A DNA stretch of 39,819 nt. Source: Planctomycetota bacterium. Its GTDB lineage: Bacteria; Planctomycetota; SZUA-567; JAKLDR01. How positions within the stretch are numbered: the first letter of the stretch is position 1; each line of letters begins with the position of its first letter. The notes below the pieces were generated by a model. The model was not told where the DNA came from. It made no database searches and worked only from the letters and a program-made list of their open reading frames with translations. The stretch lies in assembly GCA_022703445.1 (NCBI GenBank), contig JAKLDR010000035.1, positions 1-39,819 of the forward strand, given 5' to 3'. The position numbers were made by a program, and so were the translations under genes. Positions 31,525 through 39,315 of the stretch are shown piece after piece.

Positions 31525-32265
31525 ATGATGTCCGTTCTGAGAGCCACGTCCCTGGTACTGGCCCTGACCACCTGTGTGACCATCGCCGCCGGCGGCGAAA
31601 ACGCCAACAAACCGGCCGGCGCCCCGGCCGTCGACCCCTTCAACTGGGGAGATGCGGTCGGAGGCCTGCAGCTCGGCCTGGTTCCCACCGGCCGCGGCGA
31701 CACCCCCGAGCGCCGGAACGTCTACTTCGAGGGCGAGGGACTCAAGTTCGCCCTGTACCTCCGCAACGCCGGCGAGAGCGACCTGACCCTGCTGCACGCC
31801 GCCCTACAGCTGCCGGACTTCCAGATCACCGTCGCCTCCAAGTCCGGCGACAAGAGCTGGACGGCCAAGTACGACCCGGCCCGGCTGCCCAAGGACCCCG
31901 CCCAGATGTCCGCCCCGGTGCGGCTCTGCCGCGGAAGCCACGGCAACTGCGTCGTCGAGTTCGATGCCAACTGGCGCTTCGAGGGCGCCGCCAATGGGGC
32001 GGCGGCCGTCAAGGCCCTGCCGGCCGGCAAGTACACCCTGCAGGTGGCCTACAACCCGCAGCTGGCCAAGACCGAGTCCGGCTGGCAGGGCAAGGCCCTG
32101 ACTGGCAGCGTGGACATCGAAGTCCGCGTCAAGCCCGCCCCGACGGTCGGCTGGCCGGGTGGTGGTGGAGGAGGCGGCGGGGTGGGCGGCGGCGGTGGCG
32201 GCGGAACCCGCCCCCTGCCCAGGCCCATTCCCATGCCCCTGGCCTCGCCGCAGGCGACGCTCTGA
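31525..32265 (+). CDS. Secreted beta-rich protein with glycine-rich C-terminus
   Basis: 246 residues; ATG at 31525 with AAGGAGG 8 nt upstream. The first about 22 residues are a signal peptide (SVLRATSLVLALTTCVTIAA). The body (about 45-205) is beta-rich, with an Ig-like pattern: VYFEGEGLKFALYLRNAGESD, ITVASKSGDKSW, LPAGKYTLQVAYN. The end is low-complexity: a Gly run (about 210-228) then Pro/Arg residues. The body resembles in outline the extracytoplasmic domain of the sigma-fusion protein encoded next (NVS/NAG-type 'additional beta-strand' segments, GxYxV/L end). Function unknown. A strong hairpin terminator follows. Confidence 0.75.
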   Translation: MMSVLRATSLVLALTTCVTIAAGGENANKPAGAPAVDPFNWGDAVGGLQLGLVPTGRGDTPERRNVYFEGEGLKFALYLRNAGESDLTLLHAALQLPDFQITVASKSGDKSWTAKYDPARLPKDPAQMSAPVRLCRGSHGNCVVEFDANWRFEGAANGAAAVKALPAGKYTLQVAYNPQLAKTESGWQGKALTGSVDIEVRVKPAPTVGWPGGGGGGGGVGGGGGGGTRPLPRPIPMPLASPQATL

Positions 32266-32285
32266 GCCGCCGACGGCGGACCGCA

Positions 32286-32320
32286 GCGGCGGCCCGGAGG
32301 ATGACCCTCCGGGCCGCCGC
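32286..32320 (+). terminator. Intrinsic-type terminator after the secreted protein gene
   Basis: A 15-bp perfect stem (GCGGCGGCCCGGAGG at 32286-32300 with its complement at 32306-32320), a 5-nt loop and a short ATTT following. The T-tract is weak, so it may depend on the hairpin itself. Confidence 0.6.
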
Positions 32321-32343
32321 ATTTCCGGACTGCCCCGCCGGCC

Positions 32344-32372
32344 TTTACACCCTCCCCATTTCCAGCAATAAT
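32344..32372 (+). promoter_or_regulatory. Sigma70-type promoter for the sigma-fusion gene
   Basis: -35 TTTACA (32344-32349), 17-bp spacer, -10 AATAAT (32367-32372); 5 of 6 in each box. Transcription would start near 32379, about 37 nt before the ATG. The -35 is identical to that of the AraC gene. Confidence 0.6.
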
Positions 32373-32415
32373 CTCCGGGAGCCCGCAGACCTTTGCGGAC
32401 ATAGAGGGGTGGAAC

Positions 32416-33915
32416 ATGGAGATGACCGGGGTGAGTGATCCGAGGAACGACGGCAGGCTCCTGGGCCTGCACCTGACCGGTGACGCCGGGGCCTTCGAGG
32501 CGCTGACCCGGCGGCACGCCGGGATGGTGCTGGAGGCCTGCCGGCGCGTGCTCGGCCCCGGCGAGGACGCCGAGGACGCCGCCCAGGCGGCCTTCCTGGT
32601 ACTGCTCCGCAGGGCCGGCTCCCTGACCGGCGAGCGCGACATCGGGCACTGGCTGCACCGCACCGCGGTGCTCACCGCCCGCAACGCGCTGCGGGGCCGG
32701 CGGCGCCAGGCCCGACACGAGAAGGAGGCGGCCCAGATGCGCTCCACGGTGCAGGCTCCCGATGTGGACGAGCGCCCCTGGCGCGAAGTGGCCGGACGCC
32801 TCGACGGGGCGCTCGACACCCTGCCTGCGGCCCAGCGCCAGGCGCTGGTGCTGTGCTACTTCGAGGGCCTCTCGCAGAGCCAGGCCGCGGAGCGCGCCGG
32901 ACTGCCCGAGAGCACCGTTGCCAACCGCTGCGCGCGCGGCCTGGAGCGGCTCCGCGAGGCCCTGGGCGTCCGCGACCGCCGGCTGGCCGGGGCCGCGCTG
33001 GCCGCGCTGCTGCTGGCCCGCGCCGGAGGCGGCGCGCCCGAGTCCCTGATTGCATCGGTGGCGGCCGCAGCCAAGGGTGCGGCGGCCGCGGCGCCGGTGG
33101 CGGCTTTGACGGAAGGAGTGCTGAGAGCCATGTTCTGGAGCAAGGTCAAACTGGCCGCAACTGCGGCGGTCGCGGTGCTGGTCCTGGGAGTGGGCACGCC
33201 CCTGGTGGTCCGGGCGCTGGCGGCCGAGGGCCAGCCGGCGCCGGCGGCGGACCCGAGCCTCAAGCCGGCCGCCGCCCCCGACCCGGCACTCGCGGCCCCG
33301 GCGGCCAACGAACCCGCGGCCGTCGACGGCCTGAAGGTCACGCTGTCCGCCGACAAGGCCGAGGCCAAGGCCGGCGAGGAGATCAGCCTGACCATGACCT
33401 TCGAGAACGTCTCGAAGGAGAAGCTGCGCGTCTTCTGGCCGATCGAGCGCTTCCTGGCCGACCAGGTCTCGATGTCGGCAACGGGCGAGGGGGTGCAGCA
33501 CGGCGCCCAGATTCGCAACATGATGGCCCTGGTCCCCGGACCTGACAACTTCCCGGAGCTGGCTCCCGGCGAGAAGAAGGCCCTGACCGTGAAGATCTCG
33601 GGCAATCCGCCCACGGCTGCCAAGCTGGCCGTCTATTTCACGAAGGCCGGCAGCTACAAGGTCCGCCTCGGCTACACCTACCGGGACGCGGATCCGATGA
33701 TCGGCGGCCTCGAGGACGGGGGCAAGCCCCTGCCCGGCAAGGTCTGGATAGGACAGGTCCAGACCCAGGAGGTGGAGATCAAGCTGACCGGCGACTTCCA
33801 GCCGCTGCCCGCGCGCGGCATGCTCAACCCCGGCGGCCGCCTGCCCCGGCCCCAGGTCCGGCCCATGAAGCAGGGCGTGCCGGCCCCGGCGCCCGGCGAA
33901 ATCGAGGCCATGTAG
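32416..33915 (+). CDS. ECF-type sigma factor fused to a membrane segment and extracytoplasmic domain
   Basis: 499 residues; ATG at 32416 with AGAGGGG upstream. Residues about 20-95 are sigma70 region 2 (AFEALTRRHAGMVLEACRR, WLHRTAVLTARNAL). Residues about 125-182 are region 4, with a helix-turn-helix (LSQSQAAERAGLPESTVANR). After a hydrophobic stretch (190-203) the planctomycete-type junction AALTEGVLRAMFWSKVK leads to a membrane helix (about 245-267). Beyond it lie an Ala/Pro-rich linker and a beta-rich extracytoplasmic domain (about 305-440: LTMTFENVSKEKLRVFWPIE, KAGSYKVRLGYTYRD), then a Pro/Arg-rich end. A sigma factor tethered to the membrane by its own sensor replaces a separate anti-sigma factor (inference). 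The terminator at 33943-33978 follows. Confidence 0.9.
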   Translation: MEMTGVSDPRNDGRLLGLHLTGDAGAFEALTRRHAGMVLEACRRVLGPGEDAEDAAQAAFLVLLRRAGSLTGERDIGHWLHRTAVLTARNALRGRRRQARHEKEAAQMRSTVQAPDVDERPWREVAGRLDGALDTLPAAQRQALVLCYFEGLSQSQAAERAGLPESTVANRCARGLERLREALGVRDRRLAGAALAALLLARAGGGAPESLIASVAAAAKGAAAAAPVAALTEGVLRAMFWSKVKLAATAAVAVLVLGVGTPLVVRALAAEGQPAPAADPSLKPAAAPDPALAAPAANEPAAVDGLKVTLSADKAEAKAGEEISLTMTFENVSKEKLRVFWPIERFLADQVSMSATGEGVQHGAQIRNMMALVPGPDNFPELAPGEKKALTVKISGNPPTAAKLAVYFTKAGSYKVRLGYTYRDADPMIGGLEDGGKPLPGKVWIGQVQTQEVEIKLTGDFQPLPARGMLNPGGRLPRPQVRPMKQGVPAPAPGEIEAM

Positions 33916-33942
33916 CCGCCGATCGGCCCACAGGACGAAAAG

Positions 33943-33978
33943 AGAACCGGCCGGAGCCCTCGGGCTCCGGCCGGTTCT
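33943..33978. terminator. Bidirectional terminator
   Basis: A long stem (AGAACCGGCCGGAGCCC at 33943-33959 with its complement at 33962-33978), T-rich on the right (TTCTTTCGTTT) and A-rich on the left (GACGAAAAGAGA). It sits between the convergent sigma-fusion and BY-kinase genes and can serve both. Confidence 0.75.
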
Positions 33979-34028
33979 TTCGTTTCAGGATGACCCGCCC
34001 GGGCCGCGCCGGGCCCGGCGGACGGGGA

Positions 34029-36404
34029 TCAGCCCCCGTAACTCCCGCTGTAGCGGTAGCGATTGCCGTAGCGGTAGCCGTAGCGGTAGCCGTAGGCGTA
34101 GCCGGCCATGGCGCCGTGGACCCCGTTGATGATCATGCCGGCCAGCGGCGCGTTGACATGGATCAGGCGCCCGGAGGCCTCCGAGAGGTCGCCGAGGTGC
34201 GTGGCTCCGAAGCGGGCGACCACGACCACCGAACGGACCAGCGAGGCCAGGATGGCGGCGTCGACCACCGGCAGGACCGGCGGGGTGTCGATGATGACGA
34301 CGTCGTAGTCGCGCCCCAGGCGGTCGAGCAGGGCCAGCATCCGGTCGGAGCGCAGCGCCCGCGGCGGGTTGGAGGCCCGTCCGCCCGCCAGGATCACCGA
34401 CAGGTTCTCGTTGTCGGTGGGCAGGACCACGTCCTCGTAGTTCAGCCCGCTCTCCAGGTAGCCGCACAGGCCGGCGTCCATGGGGCCGCGCGGGCGCAGC
34501 ACATCGGTGCGCTCGTGCATCCGGGAGCGGCGCAGGTCGGCGTCGACGAAGCAGACCCGGTTGCCCTCCAGGGCGAAGCTCAGGGCCAGGTTGGTGGCCA
34601 CGAAGCTCTTGCCCTCGTCCCGCTCCGGGCTGGTGATCAGCAGGCACTTCTCCGGGGCGTTGGGCGCCGCGTAGCGCACGTGGTTGTGCAGGACCTTGAA
34701 GATCTCGGCCACGTCCGAGCGCGGCTCGTTGCCGGAGATGAACTGCTTGGAGGAGGGCCCGGCGAAGAGCGGCAGCCGGCCGATCACCGGCAGGTTGGCG
34801 GCCTTCTGGGCGACCAGCTCGCTGCGCACCGTGTCGTCGAGGTGCTCGAGCAGCAGGACCAGCAGGGTCCCGAGGATCAGGCCGAGCATGACCGCGAAGC
34901 CCAGCACCTGGGCCAGGCCGGCGCCCAGCGCCCTGGCCGGGGAGACCGTCCCCACCGCCAGGAGCTCGGCCTTCTTGCCGCCGCCCGGGTCGTCGGGGTA
35001 CAGGCCCTCAAGCTCCTGGCGCTTGCGCCGGAGCTGCGACCCCACGTCCTCGAGCAGCCGGCGCTCGCGGAGCTTCTGCTCGCGCTGGACGGCCTCCTGA
35101 ATGCGGTCCGGGACCGGAGCGGTCGGATCGGGCTTGCCGCCGATCGCCTTGAGCTTCTCGTTGATCGTGGCGTCCAGGGCCTTCCTGCGCTCCTCCAGAG
35201 AGGATATCTCGAGATTGACGCTGCGCTGTTCAGCCCGCAGCTGGGCCTGGCCGGGGTTGACGGTCAGCTGGGGATTGCGGTTCTGATCGTCCCGGACCCT
35301 GGTGAGCGCGTCGATCTCGTCCTTGATGCGCTGGTACTTGGGATGTCCAGGCTGGTAGCGCTCCTCGAGCAGCGCCAGCTGCATGTGCAGATCGGCCAGG
35401 CGGGCCTGGATCTGAGGGCTGACCTGCTGGTCCTCGGGGGCGGGGTTGCTGATGAAGGAGGCCAGGGCCTGCTGCCGGGCCTTGAGCTCGACGATCCGCA
35501 GGTCGGCATCGGCCTTGTCCTTCTTGAGCTTCTGGACGAGGTTCATCAGCTCGGTGGCATCCGCTGGCAGGTTCTCCCCGGCCGGCAGCTGGGAGCCCGA
35601 GCTCTTGTAGAGCTCCTCGATGATCTTCTTCAGGTCCTGGTCGTTCTTGAGGATCAGGGCCTTCAGCAGATTGACGCGGGAGTCGTTGCTCATGACCGCC
35701 TGGAAGTGCGCGCGCAGCGCATCGGCGGTCGCCCCGACCCGGGCCTCGGCCAGCAGCGCGGCGGCGTGGCTGCGCTCGGGGGCCAGCAGGCTGCTCAGGC
35801 GCCGGCTGTCTTCGGCCTGGGCGGTCAGCCTCAGGAAGAACTTGTCAGGGAATGTCCGGATGTCGCCGACGGGCGACTTGCCCCTGCGGATCTCGGCCTC
35901 GACCGCATCCCGCTCCTCCCTGGAGAGGGAGCGCCCGACGTCTCCTTCCAGCAGACTCTTGAGGTGTTCGGGGACGCGCAGCGCGGCGTCGTCCAGGACT
36001 TCCTGCTTCTTCACCAGGGTTGACAACATCTCGCTGTCGACGTAGGTGGAGCGCTTGCCGAGCAGGTCGAGCCCCGAGGACGCGGAGTCGTTGATGTCCA
36101 CCTTGACGCTGGCCTCGAACTTCTGGCTGGTGACCAAGCGGTAGGCGAAGGCGGCGGCGATCACCAGGACGATCGAGAGCAGCACCACCCAGATCCGGCC
36201 GCAGATGACGTAAGCGTAGTGTTTGAGGTTGATGTAGGCGTCGGCGTCATCGGCCTGGGCGGCCTGGATCGGAACCGGGCCAGGCATCGGATGGGCCGCC
36301 GGCTGGGCCTGCACGGCCTGGGCCGGAACTCCGGCCAGCAGGTCGCGCTGGGCCTGCAGCAGGTTGGCCACGCTGAAATCTTCTTCTTTTCTCTGCTCGG
36401 CCAC
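34029..36404 (-). CDS. Wzz/Wzc-type polysaccharide co-polymerase with BY-kinase domain
   Basis: 791 residues. The GTG at 36404 is preferred, with GGGAGG 8 nt upstream, over an earlier in-frame GTG. The Wzz part has membrane helices at about 78-100 (GRIWVVLLSIVLVIAAAFAY) and about 490-515, with a long coiled-coil periplasmic region between them. The cytoplasmic tyrosine kinase has Walker A (ITSPERDEGKSFVATNLA), Walker A' (VCFVDADLRR) and Walker B (VVIIDTPPV). The C-terminus ends in nine tyrosines within 24 residues (YAYGYRYGYRY...), the autophosphorylation cluster of BY-kinases. It controls chain length and export of exopolysaccharide, matching the other envelope glycan genes near it. The tail is coded by a short near-perfect DNA repeat (see repeat at about 34045-34105). 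Confidence 0.92.
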   Translation of the reverse strand: MAEQRKEEDFSVANLLQAQRDLLAGVPAQAVQAQPAAHPMPGPVPIQAAQADDADAYINLKHYAYVICGRIWVVLLSIVLVIAAAFAYRLVTSQKFEASVKVDINDSASSGLDLLGKRSTYVDSEMLSTLVKKQEVLDDAALRVPEHLKSLLEGDVGRSLSREERDAVEAEIRRGKSPVGDIRTFPDKFFLRLTAQAEDSRRLSSLLAPERSHAAALLAEARVGATADALRAHFQAVMSNDSRVNLLKALILKNDQDLKKIIEELYKSSGSQLPAGENLPADATELMNLVQKLKKDKADADLRIVELKARQQALASFISNPAPEDQQVSPQIQARLADLHMQLALLEERYQPGHPKYQRIKDEIDALTRVRDDQNRNPQLTVNPGQAQLRAEQRSVNLEISSLEERRKALDATINEKLKAIGGKPDPTAPVPDRIQEAVQREQKLRERRLLEDVGSQLRRKRQELEGLYPDDPGGGKKAELLAVGTVSPARALGAGLAQVLGFAVMLGLILGTLLVLLLEHLDDTVRSELVAQKAANLPVIGRLPLFAGPSSKQFISGNEPRSDVAEIFKVLHNHVRYAAPNAPEKCLLITSPERDEGKSFVATNLALSFALEGNRVCFVDADLRRSRMHERTDVLRPRGPMDAGLCGYLESGLNYEDVVLPTDNENLSVILAGGRASNPPRALRSDRMLALLDRLGRDYDVVIIDTPPVLPVVDAAILASLVRSVVVVARFGATHLGDLSEASGRLIHVNAPLAGMIINGVHGAMAGYAYGYRYGYRYGNRYRYSGSYGG
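34045..34105 (-). repeat. Short tandem repeat coding for the tyrosine tail
   Basis: The plus strand reads GTAGCGGTAGCC repeated with single changes (about 12-bp unit). On the coding strand this gives TAC-CGC / TAC-GGC codons, hence the Tyr-Arg-Tyr-Gly pattern. Such repeats expand and contract by slippage, so the number of phosphorylatable tyrosines may vary between strains (inference). Confidence 0.6.
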
Positions 36405-36551
36405 TCGTCCCGCCTCCCAGACCGGTCGGCGCCCACTTGGACACACCCAATCCGACCTCCGTGATTATCGGCCCTGCCGCCAGGAATCCTTAAGATAATT
36501 GTGGGCGCCGCTGAGGGGATGCGCCTGCGCAGGTCGACGCCCAGTGACCGG
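36405..36551. other. Intergenic region upstream of the BY-kinase gene
   Basis: 147 bp between the BY-kinase start and the zinc-finger protein stop. On the minus strand it contains GATAAT (about 36463-36468), a possible -10, without a good -35 (TTAAGG at 18 bp). The AT-rich stretch CCTTAAGATAATTG (about 36487-36500) lies at its far end. No gene is seen. Confidence 0.3.
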
Positions 36552-37307
36552 CTAAGCGCCCTCGGCCGGGGCCGGGGCCGGCGCCGGCGCTGGCGCCGGA
36601 GTCGGGGCCGGGTCGGTCCCCCCCTCCGGTTTGGTCTCCGGGGCCGGCGTCGGGGGCACTTCGGGCGGCGGCGGTTCGGGCTTCCTGGGCGGCTTGGGCG
36701 GGGGAGTGCGTCCGGGCCGGTAGAAGCCCTCCTCGCAGAACCCGCACTTGCCGCCGCCCTCGCATGCCGGGCACTTGCCCGACTGCCGGCAGGCCTCGCA
36801 TGGCGGCCTGACGCCCATCAGCATCCGCGGGCCCTTGCTGCAGAACGGGCAGCTCCCCGATCCCTGACAGACGCCGCAGGCCCCGGGCTTCTCGAAGGCG
36901 CAGAAGCCGCAACGGACCTTCTCGGGCCACTGGATGGCGACGCTGCAGAACGGGCAGGCCTTGATGCCCGAATCCACCGGCTTGCCGCAGGTCGGGTTGG
37001 GGCAGAGGGTCTCGATCTTGCGAGTGTTGGCCTTCTCGTCGAACCGCCCGGAGAACCGCACCACTCCCTGGCCGGGCACCGCGGCGGGAGCCGCGGGACT
37101 GCCGGAGGCAGGGCCGGCGCCGGAGGCCGCCGACTGGCCGGGGGTCCCCTGCCCGGCTGGCGGCGGAGGGGTGGGCTCCTTGCGGTCGATGGAGATGACC
37201 CCGGTGGCCATGAGCACCATGAGGATCAGCACCGCGCCCAGGGCGATCACCACGCCGATGATCGTTCCGACCTGCTTGGGCTGCTCCGGACGATGATACC
37301 TGGTCAT
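36552..37307 (-). CDS. Membrane-anchored protein with DnaJ-like cysteine clusters
   Basis: 251 residues; ATG at 37307 with GGGAGGA upstream. A short cytoplasmic N-terminus (MTRYHRPEQPKQ) is followed by one membrane helix (about 13-36) and a Pro/Ala/Gly-rich spacer. The central region has about 18 cysteines in CxxC and CxxCxGxG-like pairs (CPNPTCGKP, CPFC, CGFC, CGVCQGSGSCPFC, CEACRQSGKCPAC, CGFCEEG), resembling the zinc-binding repeats of DnaJ. The last 50 residues are Pro/Ala repeats. With no J-domain it is not a DnaJ. It could bind zinc and partner proteins on one face of the membrane. It lies between the GT9 gene and the BY-kinase on the same strand; function unknown. Confidence 0.7.
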   Translation of the reverse strand: MTRYHRPEQPKQVGTIIGVVIALGAVLILMVLMATGVISIDRKEPTPPPPAGQGTPGQSAASGAGPASGSPAAPAAVPGQGVVRFSGRFDEKANTRKIETLCPNPTCGKPVDSGIKACPFCSVAIQWPEKVRCGFCAFEKPGACGVCQGSGSCPFCSKGPRMLMGVRPPCEACRQSGKCPACEGGGKCGFCEEGFYRPGRTPPPKPPRKPEPPPPEVPPTPAPETKPEGGTDPAPTPAPAPAPAPAPAEGA

Positions 37308-37338
37308 GGCCTGTCCTCCCGCCAAGGCGCCGGCGACA

Positions 37339-37366
37339 AGGCTAACCCTGCCGGCGGACATGTCAA
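37339..37366 (-). promoter_or_regulatory. Promoter for the cysteine-cluster protein gene
   Basis: Minus strand: -35 TTGACA (37361-37366, perfect consensus), 16-bp spacer, -10 TAGCCT (37339-37344, weak). Confidence 0.4.
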
Positions 37367-37421
37367 GACCGGATTGGCCGGCCGGCGGAGCCGCGGGCCC
37401 CCGCCGGGCCTCCGGCACCCC

Positions 37422-38390
37422 TCACGCAGAGTCGAGCATCTCCCCGGCCATCTCGGCCAGGGACTCCGGGAAGAGCCCGCGCATCGGCACCGGCTCGACG
37501 GCGCCCACCGGAGCCCACAGCTCCGGGTCGGTCGGGCCGAACACCGCCAGGCCCCGCGCCCCCGCCCAGGCCGCCAGGTGGCTCAGGCCCGAGTCGTTCC
37601 CCAGGTAGAGATGGCTGGCGGCGAAGACCGCGGCCAGGTCCCGCACCGACCAGCACTCCGACAGGGAACAGTCCAGCCCCCGGAAGGCCTCGCCTATTTC
37701 GGGGCGCTCCATCTCGGCGGGCCCGAGCACCAGCATGAAGTGGACCGGCCCGCGCCGGGCGATCAGCCGGCAGGCCGCGGCGAAGTCGGCGGCCGGCCAG
37801 CACTTGCCCGGCGAGCCGGCTCCCGGCGCCACGGCGACCCGCGGACCGGGCCGCGCGCTCCAGGCCGAATGGTCCGGACCCACCCGCAGCGGGGGCAGCT
37901 CGAAGGCCCCCTCGGGCGCGCTGAAGTCGTCGGCCGCCGGCCGGCGGCGGACCATCTCCAGGGGCTCGGCGGCCAGGTCCACGCCCAGCACCTCGGCGGT
38001 GCGCTCGACGAGCTGCTCGGCGACGTGGCCGCCGTCCGGATCGGGCCAGGTGTCCACCGCGCAGGCCCGCCGCACCCCGGACTCCTCGGCGCGCAGGGCG
38101 ATGGAGTCCGCCCCGCCGGCCCCGAAGGCCACCAGGGCGGAGACGTTCTCCAGGAGCCGGCCGGGCTCCTCGTCCTCCAGGAACAGCCCGGAGAACTCCG
38201 GGGACTCGTAGGGCATGGTCTGGTCGAAGATGCCGGATAGCTCGCCAACCCGGCAGCCGGCCGGCCCGGCGGCCAGCACCATGCGCAGCCCCGGGTGCTC
38301 CCGGCGGATCAGCTCGAAGGCTCCCAGGCTGAGGATGGCGTCGCCCAGCGCCCCGGGGCGGAGGACCAGACAGCGGTCGCGGGTGGACAT
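37422..38390 (-). CDS. Glycosyltransferase family 9 (heptosyltransferase-like)
   Basis: 322 residues; ATG at 38390, with only a weak GGTGAG upstream. The GT9 family pattern is present: VLRPGALGDAILSLGAFELI at the N-terminus, VAPGAGSPGKCWPAADFAAA in the middle and the C-terminal NDSGLSHLAAWAGARGLAVFGPTDPELWAPVG. These enzymes transfer heptose (ADP-heptose) or related sugars in lipopolysaccharide or other envelope glycan synthesis. Only family-level assignment is possible. It lies downstream of ruvA across the palindromic element 38423-38498 and 114 bp upstream of the cysteine-cluster gene. It extends the polysaccharide gene set of this region. Confidence 0.88.
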   Translation of the reverse strand: MSTRDRCLVLRPGALGDAILSLGAFELIRREHPGLRMVLAAGPAGCRVGELSGIFDQTMPYESPEFSGLFLEDEEPGRLLENVSALVAFGAGGADSIALRAEESGVRRACAVDTWPDPDGGHVAEQLVERTAEVLGVDLAAEPLEMVRRRPAADDFSAPEGAFELPPLRVGPDHSAWSARPGPRVAVAPGAGSPGKCWPAADFAAACRLIARRGPVHFMLVLGPAEMERPEIGEAFRGLDCSLSECWSVRDLAAVFAASHLYLGNDSGLSHLAAWAGARGLAVFGPTDPELWAPVGAVEPVPMRGLFPESLAEMAGEMLDSA

Positions 38391-38422
38391 CAGGCGCTCA
38401 CCGCCGAGACGCCGGGAACAGA

Positions 38423-38498
38423 CGGCTTGCGGCATTCGGCTGCCGGCTTCCGGAGCAGCGGCCGTGCCCACAGCCGCATGCCGAAGGCCGGATGCCGG
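38423..38498. repeat. Palindromic element related to the one in the flavoprotein gene
   Basis: Left arm 38423-38453 (CGGCTTGCGGCATTCGGC then CCGGCTTCCGG) and right arm 38472-38498 (CATGCCGAAGGCCGGATGCC) form an imperfect hairpin with an 18-nt loop, between ruvA and the GT9 gene. It shares CGGCATTCGGC with the element at 8167-8243 and may act as a transcript hairpin here. Confidence 0.65.
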
Positions 38499-38544
38499 GA
38501 ATCCATGGTCATTCTCCGCGCCTCAGGGTCTCCGCGGCGAAGGT

Positions 38545-39147
38545 CTACTTGGCGCTGCGCAGCGCAACGCGGATGAGGTCCTCGACCGCGGGGCTGCCGC
38601 CCAGTTCGCGCCGGGCGCGGCCGACGGCGTCCTGGGCCTCGTTGCGCGAGTAGCCCAGGGCGACCAGCGCCCCGACGGCGTCCTCGGCCGGCCCCGATGG
38701 CATGCCGGCCCCGGCGGCCGCGGCCGGCCCGGCCTCCCGGCACAGCTCCTCGATGCGGCCGCGCAGTTCCAGGACGATGAGCTCCGACTTCTTCTGGCCC
38801 AGGCCCTTGACCCGCCGCAGGACGGCGTGGTTGTCGGTGCGGACCGCCTCGGCCAGCTCCCGGGGCGAGAGCGTGGAGAGCACGGCCAGCGCCAGGTTGG
38901 CGCCGACGCCGCTCACCGAGACGAGCGCGTCGAAGACCCGGCGTTCGGCCTCGTCGGCGAAGCCGATCAGCTCGTGGGCGTCCTCCCGGACCATCAGGCG
39001 GGTCAGGAGCCGGCACTCCGCGCCGGCCGCCGGCAGCCGCTCGTAGGTGGCCAGGGAGACCCGCAGCGCGTAGCCGACCCCGCCGGCTTCGATCACCGCG
39101 GCCCCGGGCGACTTGGAGAACAGCTGGCCTTTGAGGTGGTTGTACAT
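38545..39147 (-). CDS. ruvA: Holliday junction DNA helicase subunit RuvA
   Basis: 200 residues; the ATG at 39147 (GGGAG upstream) is chosen because MYNHLKGQLF is the usual RuvA beginning; a longer frame exists upstream. RuvA binds four-way DNA junctions as a tetramer and loads the RuvB motor for branch migration. Domain I is an OB-fold (about 1-64). Domain II has two HhH motifs (FDALVSVSGVGANLALAVLS and LRRVKGLGQKKSELIVLEL). A short flexible linker precedes domain III (DAVGALVALGYSRNEAQDAV), which binds RuvB. ruvC and ruvB are not neighbours here, unlike in many bacteria. Confidence 0.95.
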   Translation of the reverse strand: MYNHLKGQLFSKSPGAAVIEAGGVGYALRVSLATYERLPAAGAECRLLTRLMVREDAHELIGFADEAERRVFDALVSVSGVGANLALAVLSTLSPRELAEAVRTDNHAVLRRVKGLGQKKSELIVLELRGRIEELCREAGPAAAAGAGMPSGPAEDAVGALVALGYSRNEAQDAVGRARRELGGSPAVEDLIRVALRSAK

Positions 39148-39193
39148 TTCATCGCTCCCGGGCGCCCCGGAGACCCCCGCGCCCCTCGGCGCC

Positions 39194-39221
39194 ATCATAC
39201 GATTCCGGTGGCGCCCGTCCA
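39194..39221 (-). promoter_or_regulatory. Sigma70-type promoter for ruvA
   Basis: Minus strand: -35 TGGACG (39216-39221), 16-bp spacer, -10 TATGAT (39194-39199). Leader about 40 nt to the ATG. Confidence 0.5.
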
Positions 39222-39259
39222 GTCCACCGCGCTTCGGCGCGGGGAAGCCCCGGAAACGC

Positions 39260-39291
39260 CGGCGCCCGGAGCCTTCCGGCCCCGGGCGCCG
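39260..39291 (-). terminator. Possible terminator hairpin after the alpha-CTD protein gene
   Basis: A 10-bp stem, CGGCGCCCGG with its complement CCGGGCGCCG, and a 12-nt loop. It lies about 25 bp downstream of the stop codon on the minus strand, with only a short T run after it. Confidence 0.4.
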
Positions 39292-39315
39292 CCGATTTCT
39301 CTTTGAGTCCGCCGC

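Noticed and set aside
34045..34105. CRISPR-like short repeats
   Set aside because: Units are contiguous, 12 bp, without spacers and lie within a coding region.
33990..36023. 677-codon plus-strand frame opposite the BY-kinase gene
   Set aside because: Val/Gln/Arg-rich antisense frame with the terminator at its beginning; the minus frame has Walker motifs.
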